A stretch of 32,036 nucleotides of DNA from Actinomycetes bacterium (GTDB lineage Bacteria; Actinomycetota; Acidimicrobiia; Acidimicrobiales; Palsa-688). The position numbers were made by a program, and so were the translations under genes. The notes under the pieces are model-generated. The model was given only the letters and a program-made list of their open reading frames with translations. It ran no database searches and was not told the origin of the DNA. The stretch covers positions 1 to 32,036 of the forward strand of contig JAKBAX010000015.1 of assembly GCA_021808785.1 (NCBI GenBank), read 5' to 3'. Below, one piece after another: positions 1 through 7,991 of this stretch. Every line of letters begins with the position of its first letter. Position 1 is the stretch's first letter.

Positions 1-43
1 GCGGCTAGCGGCCGCTGAGGATGGGAAGGCGGCTAGCGACCGC
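1..43. repeat. Imperfect direct repeat, 15 bp, 28-bp period, at the window edge
   Basis: GCGGCTAGCGGCCGC (1-15) and GCGGCTAGCGACCGC (29-43), 14/15 identical. The second copy covers the CoA-transferase stop codon. Confidence 0.5.
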
Positions 44-2345
44 CGGTTGCTACCGTCCCCGACGCCGACAGGCCGGCCCGCTCCTCGGCGGAGAACCCGA
101 TCTCGGCCAGCACCTCGTCGGTGTGCTCACCCAGGCCCGGGATGGACCCCGCTGCGCCCGGCCGCGGCACCGGGCCGAAGCGGGGCGGGAACACGGGCTG
201 GTCCAGCCGGCCCCGCTCGCCCCAGGGATAGGTGACGACCCGGCCGAGCTGCCGGTTGACCGGGTCGTCGACGATGCCGGCGACGAACGCCTCCCGGTCG
301 GCGTCGGGCACCTCCTCGCAGGGCACCCCGGCGGCCCGCAGGTCCGACACCCACACGGCCGCCGGCCGTTGGCGGAACCCCGCCTCCAGGGCCAGCTCCT
401 CGGGCTGGCGGCCGCCCCCGGGCCGCCCGAGCGGTGGCGGGTCGGCCGGCAGGCCAACCTCGACGGCGGACGAGACGGCCGAGACCAACCGGGTCCAGCA
501 GTCGGCGTCGGGCACCGCGAGGGCCAGCCAGCGGCCGTCGCCGCCCTCGTAGAGGCGGTAGGTGGCCCCGTAGCCGAGCTGGTCGGCGTCGAGCTCGGGA
601 CCGGCCACGACGCGCCCCCCGGAGACGAAGGCCCCCGACGCCAGCATCAGCCCGGCCCCCAGGAGGTTGCTGGCCACCCGCTGGCCGCAACCGGTGCGGC
701 GCCGGGCGTAGAGGGCGGCCAACACCCCGCAGGCCGACACCCACCCGGCGGCCACGTCGACCGCCCCCCAGACCAGGAAGGTGGGGGTGGCCCCGGAGCC
801 ACCCTGACCCTGCTCGATCCCGGCCAGCGCCTGGATCAGCTGGTCGTTGGTAGGCAGCGGGGCCCGCCGGCCGGTCTCGCCGAACCCGCTCGAGAAGGAG
901 TACACGGCGTGGGGGTTGGCGGCGCGCACCGCGGCTTCGTCGTAGCCCAGGCGTTCGGCCAGCCCCACCCGGGAGTTGTGGTGGACCACGTCGCTGGCGC
1001 GAAACAGCCGGGCCAGGACCGCAGCCGCCCCGGGTGCCTTCAGGTCCAGCGCGACAGCCCGCTTGCCCCGCTGGCCGGCCGCGAACATGGGTTCCATGCC
1101 GCGGTGGGCGTCACCCGAGACGGGCTCCACTTTGACCACATCGGCCCCCATCTCGGCCAGTACCAGTGGCATCACCGGTCCGGCCAGATAGGCGGAGAGA
1201 TCGAGCACCCGCACCCCGCAGAGCAGAGGGCCCGGCGAGGGCCGCGGCCCGCCGGCGGGCGGCAGGTCGGCCGCCGCCCGGGCCTTTACGACCACGGGCG
1301 GACCGGCCACGGTCATGGAGCCGCCTTCGACCCCGACGGCCATCCCGGCGGCCTGCACGTCGGCGTCGAGGAGGGCCTCGCCGGGCCGCAGAACCGGCTC
1401 GCAGCGGAAATCCCGGCCGGCCAGCTGCTCCAGCCAGTGGGCCCGGTCCCGGGTGGCGAAGCGCTCGGCCCACCGCCGACCCCGCTCCACCATGGCCCCG
1501 CTGACCAGCTCGGCTCGGTATCCGGCCTCGCTCGGCCGGTCGCCGAACTGGTCGAGGAACTGCTCGTAGGCGCCCTTGGCGCCGAACCACAGCTGGATGT
1601 ACCCGCCGTCGGCGCAGCGGTAGACCAGCGCCTCGGCCGGACCCTGCTCCTGCCACAGGAGCCGGGTGGTGGGCGACGGGTGCTCGACCCGGCCGAGGAT
1701 CATGGGCAGCAGGGCGAGCAGGCCGTCGTAGAGGGAGGTCTCGGCCCACCGGCCGGCGCCCGACCCGGCCCGCTCGTACAGGCCGGCCAGCACCCCGACC
1801 GTCGCCGACAAGGCGGCTCCGGCCTGGGGCACCGCCAGGGTGGGAAAGGCCGGCCGCCCCGGGTGGTGGGCCCGGATCTGGGTGGTCAGGCCGGCCCGGG
1901 CCGCTACCAGCAGGTCCAGGTCGGGCAGGGAGCCGGCGGCCCAGAAGCTGGGCCGGATGCGGGCGCCGACCAGCTCGGGGTGGTGGCGCGCCAAGTGATG
2001 GGCGCCGATCCCGACCTGCTCGATCAAGCGCTCGGGCCCACACAGCACGACCGCGTCGGCAGTCGCGGCCAGCGAGCGGACCACGCCGGCCGCCGCCTCT
2101 GCATCGTCGCCCCCACCGGTCGGGAGGGCCACGATCTCCTTGCCGTGGTTCCAGGCCCGGTCCCATTCCACCCCGGCGTCGAGCGGGGCGCGTGGCGCGG
2201 ACTGCACCCGCAGCACCTCCGCCCCGAGGTCGCGCAGGAGGGCCCCGGGCAGGGAGGTGGCCAGACCGGCTCCGACCACTGTGGTGCCGAGGGCCACTTC
2301 GACCACCCGGACACCGGCCAGCGGGGCGCCGGGGGCGGCGCTCAA
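33..2345 (-). CDS. CaiB/BaiF-type (family III) CoA-transferase, two tandem CoA-transferase domains
   Basis: 770 aa. N-terminal 'LAGVRVVEVALGTTVVGAGLATSLPGALLRDLGAEVLRVQ' and second domain 'LCGVRVLDLSAYLAGPVMPLVLAEMGADVVKVEPVSGDAHRG' are both CaiB/BaiF N-terminal signatures. TTG start overlaps the upstream gene's TGA (TTGA). Confidence 0.88.
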   Translation of the reverse strand: MSAAPGAPLAGVRVVEVALGTTVVGAGLATSLPGALLRDLGAEVLRVQSAPRAPLDAGVEWDRAWNHGKEIVALPTGGGDDAEAAAGVVRSLAATADAVVLCGPERLIEQVGIGAHHLARHHPELVGARIRPSFWAAGSLPDLDLLVAARAGLTTQIRAHHPGRPAFPTLAVPQAGAALSATVGVLAGLYERAGSGAGRWAETSLYDGLLALLPMILGRVEHPSPTTRLLWQEQGPAEALVYRCADGGYIQLWFGAKGAYEQFLDQFGDRPSEAGYRAELVSGAMVERGRRWAERFATRDRAHWLEQLAGRDFRCEPVLRPGEALLDADVQAAGMAVGVEGGSMTVAGPPVVVKARAAADLPPAGGPRPSPGPLLCGVRVLDLSAYLAGPVMPLVLAEMGADVVKVEPVSGDAHRGMEPMFAAGQRGKRAVALDLKAPGAAAVLARLFRASDVVHHNSRVGLAERLGYDEAAVRAANPHAVYSFSSGFGETGRRAPLPTNDQLIQALAGIEQGQGGSGATPTFLVWGAVDVAAGWVSACGVLAALYARRRTGCGQRVASNLLGAGLMLASGAFVSGGRVVAGPELDADQLGYGATYRLYEGGDGRWLALAVPDADCWTRLVSAVSSAVEVGLPADPPPLGRPGGGRQPEELALEAGFRQRPAAVWVSDLRAAGVPCEEVPDADREAFVAGIVDDPVNRQLGRVVTYPWGERGRLDQPVFPPRFGPVPRPGAAGSIPGLGEHTDEVLAEIGFSAEERAGLSASGTVATGGR

Positions 2346-3985
2346 CTTCGAAGGAGACGGCCGGGGGCGGCCCCGTCCACCTCCTCCCCGGCCCGGCGCG
2401 TCGCCACCCCGTTGACCCAGACGTGCTCGATGCCCGTCGGGCGCACCAGCAGCCGGTCCGCGCCGCCCGGTTGGTCACGCACCCGCTCCACCGGGGTGGT
2501 ACCGACCGTGTCGGGATCGAACGCCACCAGGTCGGCCAGCATCGCCTCCTGCACCAGGCCCCGTTCGGCCACCCGGAAGGCCTGGCGGGGCTGGCCGGTC
2601 AACCGCCACACCGCATGCTCGAGTGACAGCGCCCGGCGTTCCCGGACCCAGTGGCCGAGCAGGTGGGTGGAATAGCAGGCGTCGCACAGCTGGCTGGCGT
2701 GGGCCCCGGCGTCGGAGAGGCCGAGCAGGGTGCGGTCACCGGCCAGGAGGTCGCCGATCTCGTCGTCGCCGTCGTTGTCCATGACGACCCGGAAGCGGGT
2801 GGCCAACCCGTCCTCGAGGGCCAGGTCGACCATCAGATCGAACGGGTTGGTGCCCCGCTCGGCCGCCAGGCGGTCGAGGGCGATACCGATGAGCCGGGGG
2901 TGGGCGCCGGTCTCGTCCACCGCGGTCTTGGCCCACCGGTGGTGCCACGCATCCAGCGTGGCCGGCCGGGCCCGCACCCGCCACGCCGGATCGGCCAGCA
3001 GGCCGGCCCGCTGGTCACGAGCCGCACCCAGCACCTCCTTCCATTCGTCCACCTCCCCGAGCGGGGTGGGATCGGCGAGGGTCATCTGCATCACGATGGG
3101 CCGGCAGGCGATCTGGGGGTACACCTCGCCCGGCAGGGCGGCTCCCCGCTCCACCGTGCGCCGAGCAGCGCCCGGGCGGTCGGCGCGGGCGACCAGGGCG
3201 GTCCAGGTGACCGGGATCCCGCAGGCGACGGCCAGCTCGGAGAACTGCTCCAGCCACAGTCCCGGGCCGATCGACACGGCCAGCACCCCCCGGCCCAGGT
3301 CACCCAGCACCGAGGTCAGCGCGTACACCTCGTCCACCTCGGCGAACCGGCTGGGCACCGGCCGGCCGAAGGCGCCCTGGTGGTTGGGCTGGCGCGAGGT
3401 GGAGAAGCCGATGGCCCCGGCCTCCATACCCTCGCGCAGTAGCTGCTGCATGCGGGCCACCTCGGCTGCGGTGGCCGGCCGCTCCTCCGGACCGACGACG
3501 AAGAGGCGCAGTGCGGAGTGACCGACGAAGGCCCCCACGTTGATCCGCTTGTCCCGACCGTCGACGGCGGCCAGGTACTCGGGGAAGGTCTCGAAGCACC
3601 AGTCGATGCCCTCGTCGAGGGCTTCTATGGACATGCCCTCGACATTTTCCAGGGTCCGCACGATCAGGTCCCGGTGCTCGGGGTGGGTGGGAGCCACGCC
3701 GAAACCGCAGTTGCCCATGACCACGCTGGTGACGCCGTGCCAGCTCGACGGGGTCAGATCGCCGTCCCACAGGATCTGCGCGTCGTAGTGGGTGTGCACG
3801 TCGATGAAGCCGGGGGCCAGCACCAGCCCGCCCAGATCCACCACCTCGGTGCCGGCCTCGGGGGCCAGCGAACCGGCCTCGGCCACCGCGGTGATGCGGT
3901 CGGCTTCGACGGCGACGTCCGCCGGGCGGGCCGGGGCCCCCGTCCCGTCGATGAGCGTCCCGCCGCGGAGCAGCATCCGGTGCAT
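2342..3985 (-). CDS. N-acyl-D-amino-acid deacylase / D-aminoacylase-like amidohydrolase
   Basis: 'MLLRGGTLIDGTGAPARPADVAVEADRITAV...LAPGFIDVHTHYDAQILWDGDLTPSSWHGVTSVVMGNCGFGVAP' is typical of the family. ORF opens at 4048, but an ATG at 3985 with GGAGGG upstream fits better; start uncertain. Confidence 0.87.
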   Translation of the reverse strand: MHRMLLRGGTLIDGTGAPARPADVAVEADRITAVAEAGSLAPEAGTEVVDLGGLVLAPGFIDVHTHYDAQILWDGDLTPSSWHGVTSVVMGNCGFGVAPTHPEHRDLIVRTLENVEGMSIEALDEGIDWCFETFPEYLAAVDGRDKRINVGAFVGHSALRLFVVGPEERPATAAEVARMQQLLREGMEAGAIGFSTSRQPNHQGAFGRPVPSRFAEVDEVYALTSVLGDLGRGVLAVSIGPGLWLEQFSELAVACGIPVTWTALVARADRPGAARRTVERGAALPGEVYPQIACRPIVMQMTLADPTPLGEVDEWKEVLGAARDQRAGLLADPAWRVRARPATLDAWHHRWAKTAVDETGAHPRLIGIALDRLAAERGTNPFDLMVDLALEDGLATRFRVVMDNDGDDEIGDLLAGDRTLLGLSDAGAHASQLCDACYSTHLLGHWVRERRALSLEHAVWRLTGQPRQAFRVAERGLVQEAMLADLVAFDPDTVGTTPVERVRDQPGGADRLLVRPTGIEHVWVNGVATRRAGEEVDGAAPGRLLRS

Positions 3986-4032
3986 CACCCTCCGATCGGT
4001 CGCGCCCCACCTCCGAGCGATGGTGCGGTCCA

Positions 4033-4060
4033 CTAAGGTAGCAAACACTCGCTCACTTAG
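4033..4060. promoter_or_regulatory. Candidate operator: imperfect 28-bp inverted repeat just upstream of the P450 start
   Basis: CTAAGGTAGCAAACACTCGCTCACTTAG. Half-site matches CTAAGnnAGCnA / TnGCTnnCTTAG, between divergent genes. Confidence 0.45.
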
Positions 4061-4068
4061 GGGAGGCC

Positions 4069-5298
4069 ATGGTGACCGATACGACGGCTGGGGACGCGGC
4101 CATCATCACCGACGACTGGTGCCGGGAGCACTTCGACCACCTGGCGCCCGAGCTGGCCGCCGACCTCCAGGCCACCCTGGACCGCATGCGCCGGCACTGC
4201 CCGGTGGCCCACAGCGACCGTTACGACGGGTTCTGGGTCTTCACCCGCTACGAGGACGTGCTGGCCATCGCCCAGGACTGGCAGACGTTCAGCTCGGCCC
4301 AGGGTCTGACGGTGCCGGTGAGCCCGATCGCGGTGCGCAACCTGCCGGTGGAGATCGACCCGCCCCTGCAGCGGGCGTTCAAGCGGCTGATCAACCCGTA
4401 TTTCACCCCGGCCGTGGTGGCGCGCTGGGAGGAGCCGACCCGGGATCTGGTCCGCCACCTGATCGACGGCTTCGGGGCGGCCGGCCGGTGCGACTTCATG
4501 GCCGACTTCGCCCGCCCCTACCCGGCTCTGTCGTTCTTCCGATCCGCCATCAACGCGCCCGCCGAGGACGTGGAAAAAGTGGCGTACCTGGCGTCCAAGT
4601 CCGGGACGCCCAACGATCCCGAGGCGGCTGCCTGCTGGGCCGGGCTCTCGGAATGGATCCGGAACTTCGTCGACGCCCGGCGGAGCGGCCCGCCCCTCGG
4701 TGACGTGGTGGATGCCGTCATCGGCGCCGATATCGAGGGTCGGCCGATAACCGACGAGGAGGTCATCGGAACCGTCCAGCTGCTGATCCTCGGAGGGTTG
4801 GAGACCACCGCGGGGGCGCTCGGCGCCATGATGATCCGATTCTGCCGGGAGCCCGAAGTGGCCGATCGGTTGCGCCGGGACCCCGACGCCATCCCGGCCG
4901 CGGTGGAGGAGCTGCTGCGCCTGGATGGACCGTTCATCTCGATCGCCCGCACGGTGACCCGGGACACGGAGCTCGGCGGCCAAGTGCTGAAGGCCGGTGA
5001 GAAGGTGATCATCTACTGGGCCTCGGCCTCCCGGGACCCGGCCCAGTTCGAGCACCCGGACCGCTTCGACCCGGAGCGGGCCGGTAACCGGCACCTGGCC
5101 TTCGGCGCCGGCCCCCACCGCTGCGCCGGCTCCCATCTGGCCCGGATGAACCTCCGCGTCGCGCTCGAGGAGCTGCTGCCCCGCCTCGACGACCTGCGCC
5201 TGCAGGAGGGGGCGGACATCAGGTTCCACTCCACTTTCAACCGGGCCCCGCTGAGCGTCCCGATCCGGTTCCGCCCCGGCCGCCGCCTGGCCGGCTGA
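4069..5298 (+). CDS. Cytochrome P450
   Basis: 409 aa; I-helix 'LGGLETTAG', heme-binding loop 'FGAGPHRCAGSHLAR'. GGGGAGG ribosome-binding site before ATG. Confidence 0.95.
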   Translation: MVTDTTAGDAAIITDDWCREHFDHLAPELAADLQATLDRMRRHCPVAHSDRYDGFWVFTRYEDVLAIAQDWQTFSSAQGLTVPVSPIAVRNLPVEIDPPLQRAFKRLINPYFTPAVVARWEEPTRDLVRHLIDGFGAAGRCDFMADFARPYPALSFFRSAINAPAEDVEKVAYLASKSGTPNDPEAAACWAGLSEWIRNFVDARRSGPPLGDVVDAVIGADIEGRPITDEEVIGTVQLLILGGLETTAGALGAMMIRFCREPEVADRLRRDPDAIPAAVEELLRLDGPFISIARTVTRDTELGGQVLKAGEKVIIYWASASRDPAQFEHPDRFDPERAGNRHLAFGAGPHRCAGSHLARMNLRVALEELLPRLDDLRLQEGADIRFHSTFNRAPLSVPIRFRPGRRLAG

Positions 5299-5323
5299 AG
5301 CGCCAAGGGGCCGGACCCGACGG

Positions 5324-5926
5324 CTAGGGCCGGGCTCCCCCCTTGATGGCGTCCTCCACCAGGCCCAGCACCCACAACATGGCCCGGATGGCCTCCTTGG
5401 GCGCGATGGCCCAGTCGGCCACCAGGCGTTCGTAGGACACCGGGCTCCACAGCACGTCCAGCACGGCCGCCGCCAGCTTCCGGTCGGCCGGCGACCACTC
5501 CCGCGCCGCCCCCCGCACGGCCGCGGCGAGCACCGAGCGCTGGCGCTCGTTCTCCGCCGCCACGCTCGGGTCGGTGGCGGTCCGGGCCTCGATGGGGAAA
5601 GAAGACACGTACTCGAAGATGCGCGTCGCCACCCCTTTGAGGTCGTCGAGACCCATGCCATCGATGTCGACGCCGGCCTCTTCGCGTAGTCGGACCAAGA
5701 CCGCGTCGCGCAGCTCCCGCTCGCCGGCGAAGTGACGGTACACGGTGCGCTCGTGGACGCCGGCCCGTTCGGCCACGGCCCGGATGGTGAGGGCCGACCA
5801 GTTCCAGACGGGGAAGCGGTGCAAGAGGTCGGCCCCGGCGGTGATGATGCGCTCGCGGGTCTCGGCCGCCTGCTGGCGGCGGAGCGGGCTGTCGTAGGGC
5901 CGTCGGGCCGGCGTCGGCGGTATCAG
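5324..5926 (-). CDS. TetR/AcrR family transcriptional regulator (start codon uncertain; 5926 is a CTG)
   Basis: 'RRQQAAETRERIITAGADLLHRFPVWNWSALTIRAVAERAGVHERTVYRHFAGERELRDAV' is a TetR N-terminal HTH. The ORF-track start (5824, TTG) would truncate helix 1. The complete domain has no ATG/GTG in frame after the TAG at 5945-5947. Confidence 0.8.
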   Translation of the reverse strand: MIPPTPARRPYDSPLRRQQAAETRERIITAGADLLHRFPVWNWSALTIRAVAERAGVHERTVYRHFAGERELRDAVLVRLREEAGVDIDGMGLDDLKGVATRIFEYVSSFPIEARTATDPSVAAENERQRSVLAAAVRGAAREWSPADRKLAAAVLDVLWSPVSYERLVADWAIAPKEAIRAMLWVLGLVEDAIKGGARP

Positions 5927-5944
5927 AGGTCCCCCACCGTCGCC

Positions 5945-7144
5945 CTAGGGGATCACCGTAGGCAGCGTTTCCCAGCCCCGGACGGTCGATGTGCTGGCCA
6001 TCTTCATGGCGTCCTGATCGAGCTCCCATTCGGGAAAGCGCTCGAGCACCTCCTCCAGGGCGATCTTGCCCTCCAGGCGGGCCAGAGCGGCCCCCAGGCA
6101 GAAATGGATGCCGTAGCCGAAGGCCAGGTGGGCGCCGATGCGCCGGTGGACGTCGAACGTGTCGCCGGCGGGGAAGCGGCGGTCATCGCGATTGGCCGAG
6201 CCCGTGAGGAACATCATGACGCTGCCCTCCGGCACGACCTGGCCCAGCACCTCGATGTCACGGCTGACATATCTGGCGATGTGGTGGGCCGGGGGCTCGT
6301 AGCGCAGGAGCTCTTCCACCGCGTTGGGGATGAGAGAGGGATCGGCGACCAGGTCCCGCCGCTGATCGGGGTGCTCGGCCAACACCTTGCCGGCCCAGCC
6401 GATCAGGCGGGCGATGGTCTCGTTACCGGCGCCGGCCACCACGTTGATGTAGGTGAGCAGCTCCTGGCGGGAGAGACGACACAGGGCCCCGTGCTCGTCC
6501 TCGAACTCGGCATTCATCAAGTCGGTGATCAGGTCGTCGGTGGGGTGGTCGGCCCGCCAGTCGACGTAGTCGGCGAATATCTCGCCATTGGCGAGGGCCC
6601 CCTCGGTGAATCGCTGCGGCTTCCCGGGAGTGGTACGCAGGTCGGCGTCGACCTTGTCGCGCACCGCTTCTTGGTCGTCGAAGGGGATCCCGAACAGCAT
6701 GCCGACCACCCGCATGGGCATCTGGCGGCCCAGGTCCTTCACGAAGTCGAAGCGCCCGGCCCCGACGTGGGGATCGAGTGCCTTGACGCAGTACTCGCGG
6801 ATTTCCGCCTCCAGCGCCTTCATCTTCTTGGGGGTGAAGGCCCGCGAGAGCAGCCGGCGGTGGATGGTGTGGGCGGGCGGATCCTCGAAGATCAAGGTGC
6901 CGGGGGGCATCTCGATACCGGCCCGGATCAACTCGAGGATGCCGCCCCGTCCGGAGATGTAGGTGGAGTGGTCCACGAGGCCCCGCTCCACGTCGTCGTA
7001 GCGGCTGAGGGCGTAGAAGTCGAGCTCCTCGTTGTAATAGAGGGGCGCTTCCTCCCGCAGCCGCCGGTAGACGGGGTAGGGATCGGCCTCGATCTCGACC
7101 TTGTAGGGGTCGTAGTAGACGTCGTCGGCACTCGAGGGGCTCAC
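5945..7144 (-). CDS. Cytochrome P450
   Basis: 399 aa; I-helix 'VAGAGNETIARL', heme loop 'FGYGIHFCLGAALARLE', 'EDPPAHTIHRRLLSRAFTP'. Confidence 0.95.
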   Translation of the reverse strand: MSPSSADDVYYDPYKVEIEADPYPVYRRLREEAPLYYNEELDFYALSRYDDVERGLVDHSTYISGRGGILELIRAGIEMPPGTLIFEDPPAHTIHRRLLSRAFTPKKMKALEAEIREYCVKALDPHVGAGRFDFVKDLGRQMPMRVVGMLFGIPFDDQEAVRDKVDADLRTTPGKPQRFTEGALANGEIFADYVDWRADHPTDDLITDLMNAEFEDEHGALCRLSRQELLTYINVVAGAGNETIARLIGWAGKVLAEHPDQRRDLVADPSLIPNAVEELLRYEPPAHHIARYVSRDIEVLGQVVPEGSVMMFLTGSANRDDRRFPAGDTFDVHRRIGAHLAFGYGIHFCLGAALARLEGKIALEEVLERFPEWELDQDAMKMASTSTVRGWETLPTVIP

Positions 7145-7151
7145 CCCGCCA

Positions 7152-7181
7152 TATTGATGTCAGACGACCATGGCGTCAATA
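7152..7181. promoter_or_regulatory. Candidate operator, imperfect inverted repeat between GntR and P450 genes
   Basis: TATTGATGTC-N10-GGCGTCAATA, arms match 8/10, in the 52-bp gap upstream of the P450 start. Confidence 0.4.
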
Positions 7182-7196
7182 GCGGGGGCGACCGCG

Positions 7197-7886
7197 TCAG
7201 CCGGCCTGTTGCTTCACCGCACCATCGGGTATCACGCCGCGGCGGGCCAGCTCTTCGATGACCTCCTCCGCGGTAGCCCGGGCCTCCGACCGGCGCAGCT
7301 CGGACGACCGGCGCTCGTCGCCCGCCTCGATGGCCTCGATCACCCGGGTGTGGGCCTCGACCATCTGGGCCACGGAGCGGCGGCTGCTGTTGCGCGCCGC
7401 CCAGTTGAGAAAGCCGTCGAAGCCGCGCAGCTCCGCCCGCAACCGGGGGGTGGCGCCGGCGCGGTGCTCGGTCCGCAGGATGTCGGTGGCCACCTCGTAG
7501 GCCCGGGCGGTGGCGTGGTCGGGCAGGGCGGCCAGCTCGGCCAGACCCTGCCGGAGCTCGGCGATGACCTCGGGATCGCGGTTGCGGGCGACCCGGGCCA
7601 CCGCCACTCCGCTCAGCATGCCGAGCACGTGGAAGTCCGCCCGCAGGGTGCGGGCGTCGAAGTGCTCGACCAGGGCCGAGCGGTGCACCCGGGTGGACAC
7701 GACCCCGTCGCGCTCGAGCAGGGTCAGGGCCTCGCGCACCGGGGTCGGGCTGACCCCGAGCGCGGCCGCCACCTGCTCGACGTCGACGCGGTCCCCCGGC
7801 CGCAGGCGGCCCTCGAAGATCTCCTGGACCAGGTGCTCGACGACGGCCCGGCTGGTCCTGGCCCGGCGCAGACCCGTGAGAGCCAT
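7197..7886 (-). CDS. GntR family transcriptional regulator, FadR/FCD subfamily
   Basis: 'VVEHLVQEIFEGRLRPGDRVDVEQVAAALGVSPTPVREALTLLERDGVVSTR' winged HTH, followed by an FCD-like helical domain. Confidence 0.93.
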   Translation of the reverse strand: MALTGLRRARTSRAVVEHLVQEIFEGRLRPGDRVDVEQVAAALGVSPTPVREALTLLERDGVVSTRVHRSALVEHFDARTLRADFHVLGMLSGVAVARVARNRDPEVIAELRQGLAELAALPDHATARAYEVATDILRTEHRAGATPRLRAELRGFDGFLNWAARNSSRRSVAQMVEAHTRVIEAIEAGDERRSSELRRSEARATAEEVIEELARRGVIPDGAVKQQAG

Positions 7887-7914
7887 TGCCTCAACATAGC
7901 GTCGGCCCGGTTTG

Positions 7915-7941
7915 CAATTTCCAATTTTCTATTGGAAATTG
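7915..7941. promoter_or_regulatory. Perfect inverted repeat (11-5-11) in divergent intergenic region; candidate GntR operator
   Basis: CAATTTCCAAT-TTTCT-ATTGGAAATTG. AT-rich island in a GC-rich background between the divergent GntR and amidohydrolase genes. Confidence 0.75.
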
Positions 7942-7991
7942 GGGGGCGGTGGCACCCGCCGGTGGGTGGCGCCGTGACGAGGAGGGACCTG

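Noticed and set aside
5299-5345. GC-rich inverted segments between convergent P450 and TetR ends, considered as a bidirectional terminator
   Set aside because: Pairing is imperfect and there is no T-tract; not distinguishable from background GC content.
4057-5661. 534-aa minus ORF across the P450 and TetR end
   Set aside because: Composition-driven shadow of the plus-strand P450, no domain signature.
5013-6029. 338-aa minus ORF over the TetR gene, considered as an alternative frame supplying the TetR start
   Set aside because: Translation is out of frame with the TetR HTH and looks non-coding. It would need a frameshift, so it is not a simple explanation of the missing start.
7170-7991. N-terminal extension of the amidohydrolase ORF (667 aa)
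   Set aside because: It overlaps the whole GntR gene antisense. The conserved amidohydrolase begins near 7992 with a good ribosome-binding site.
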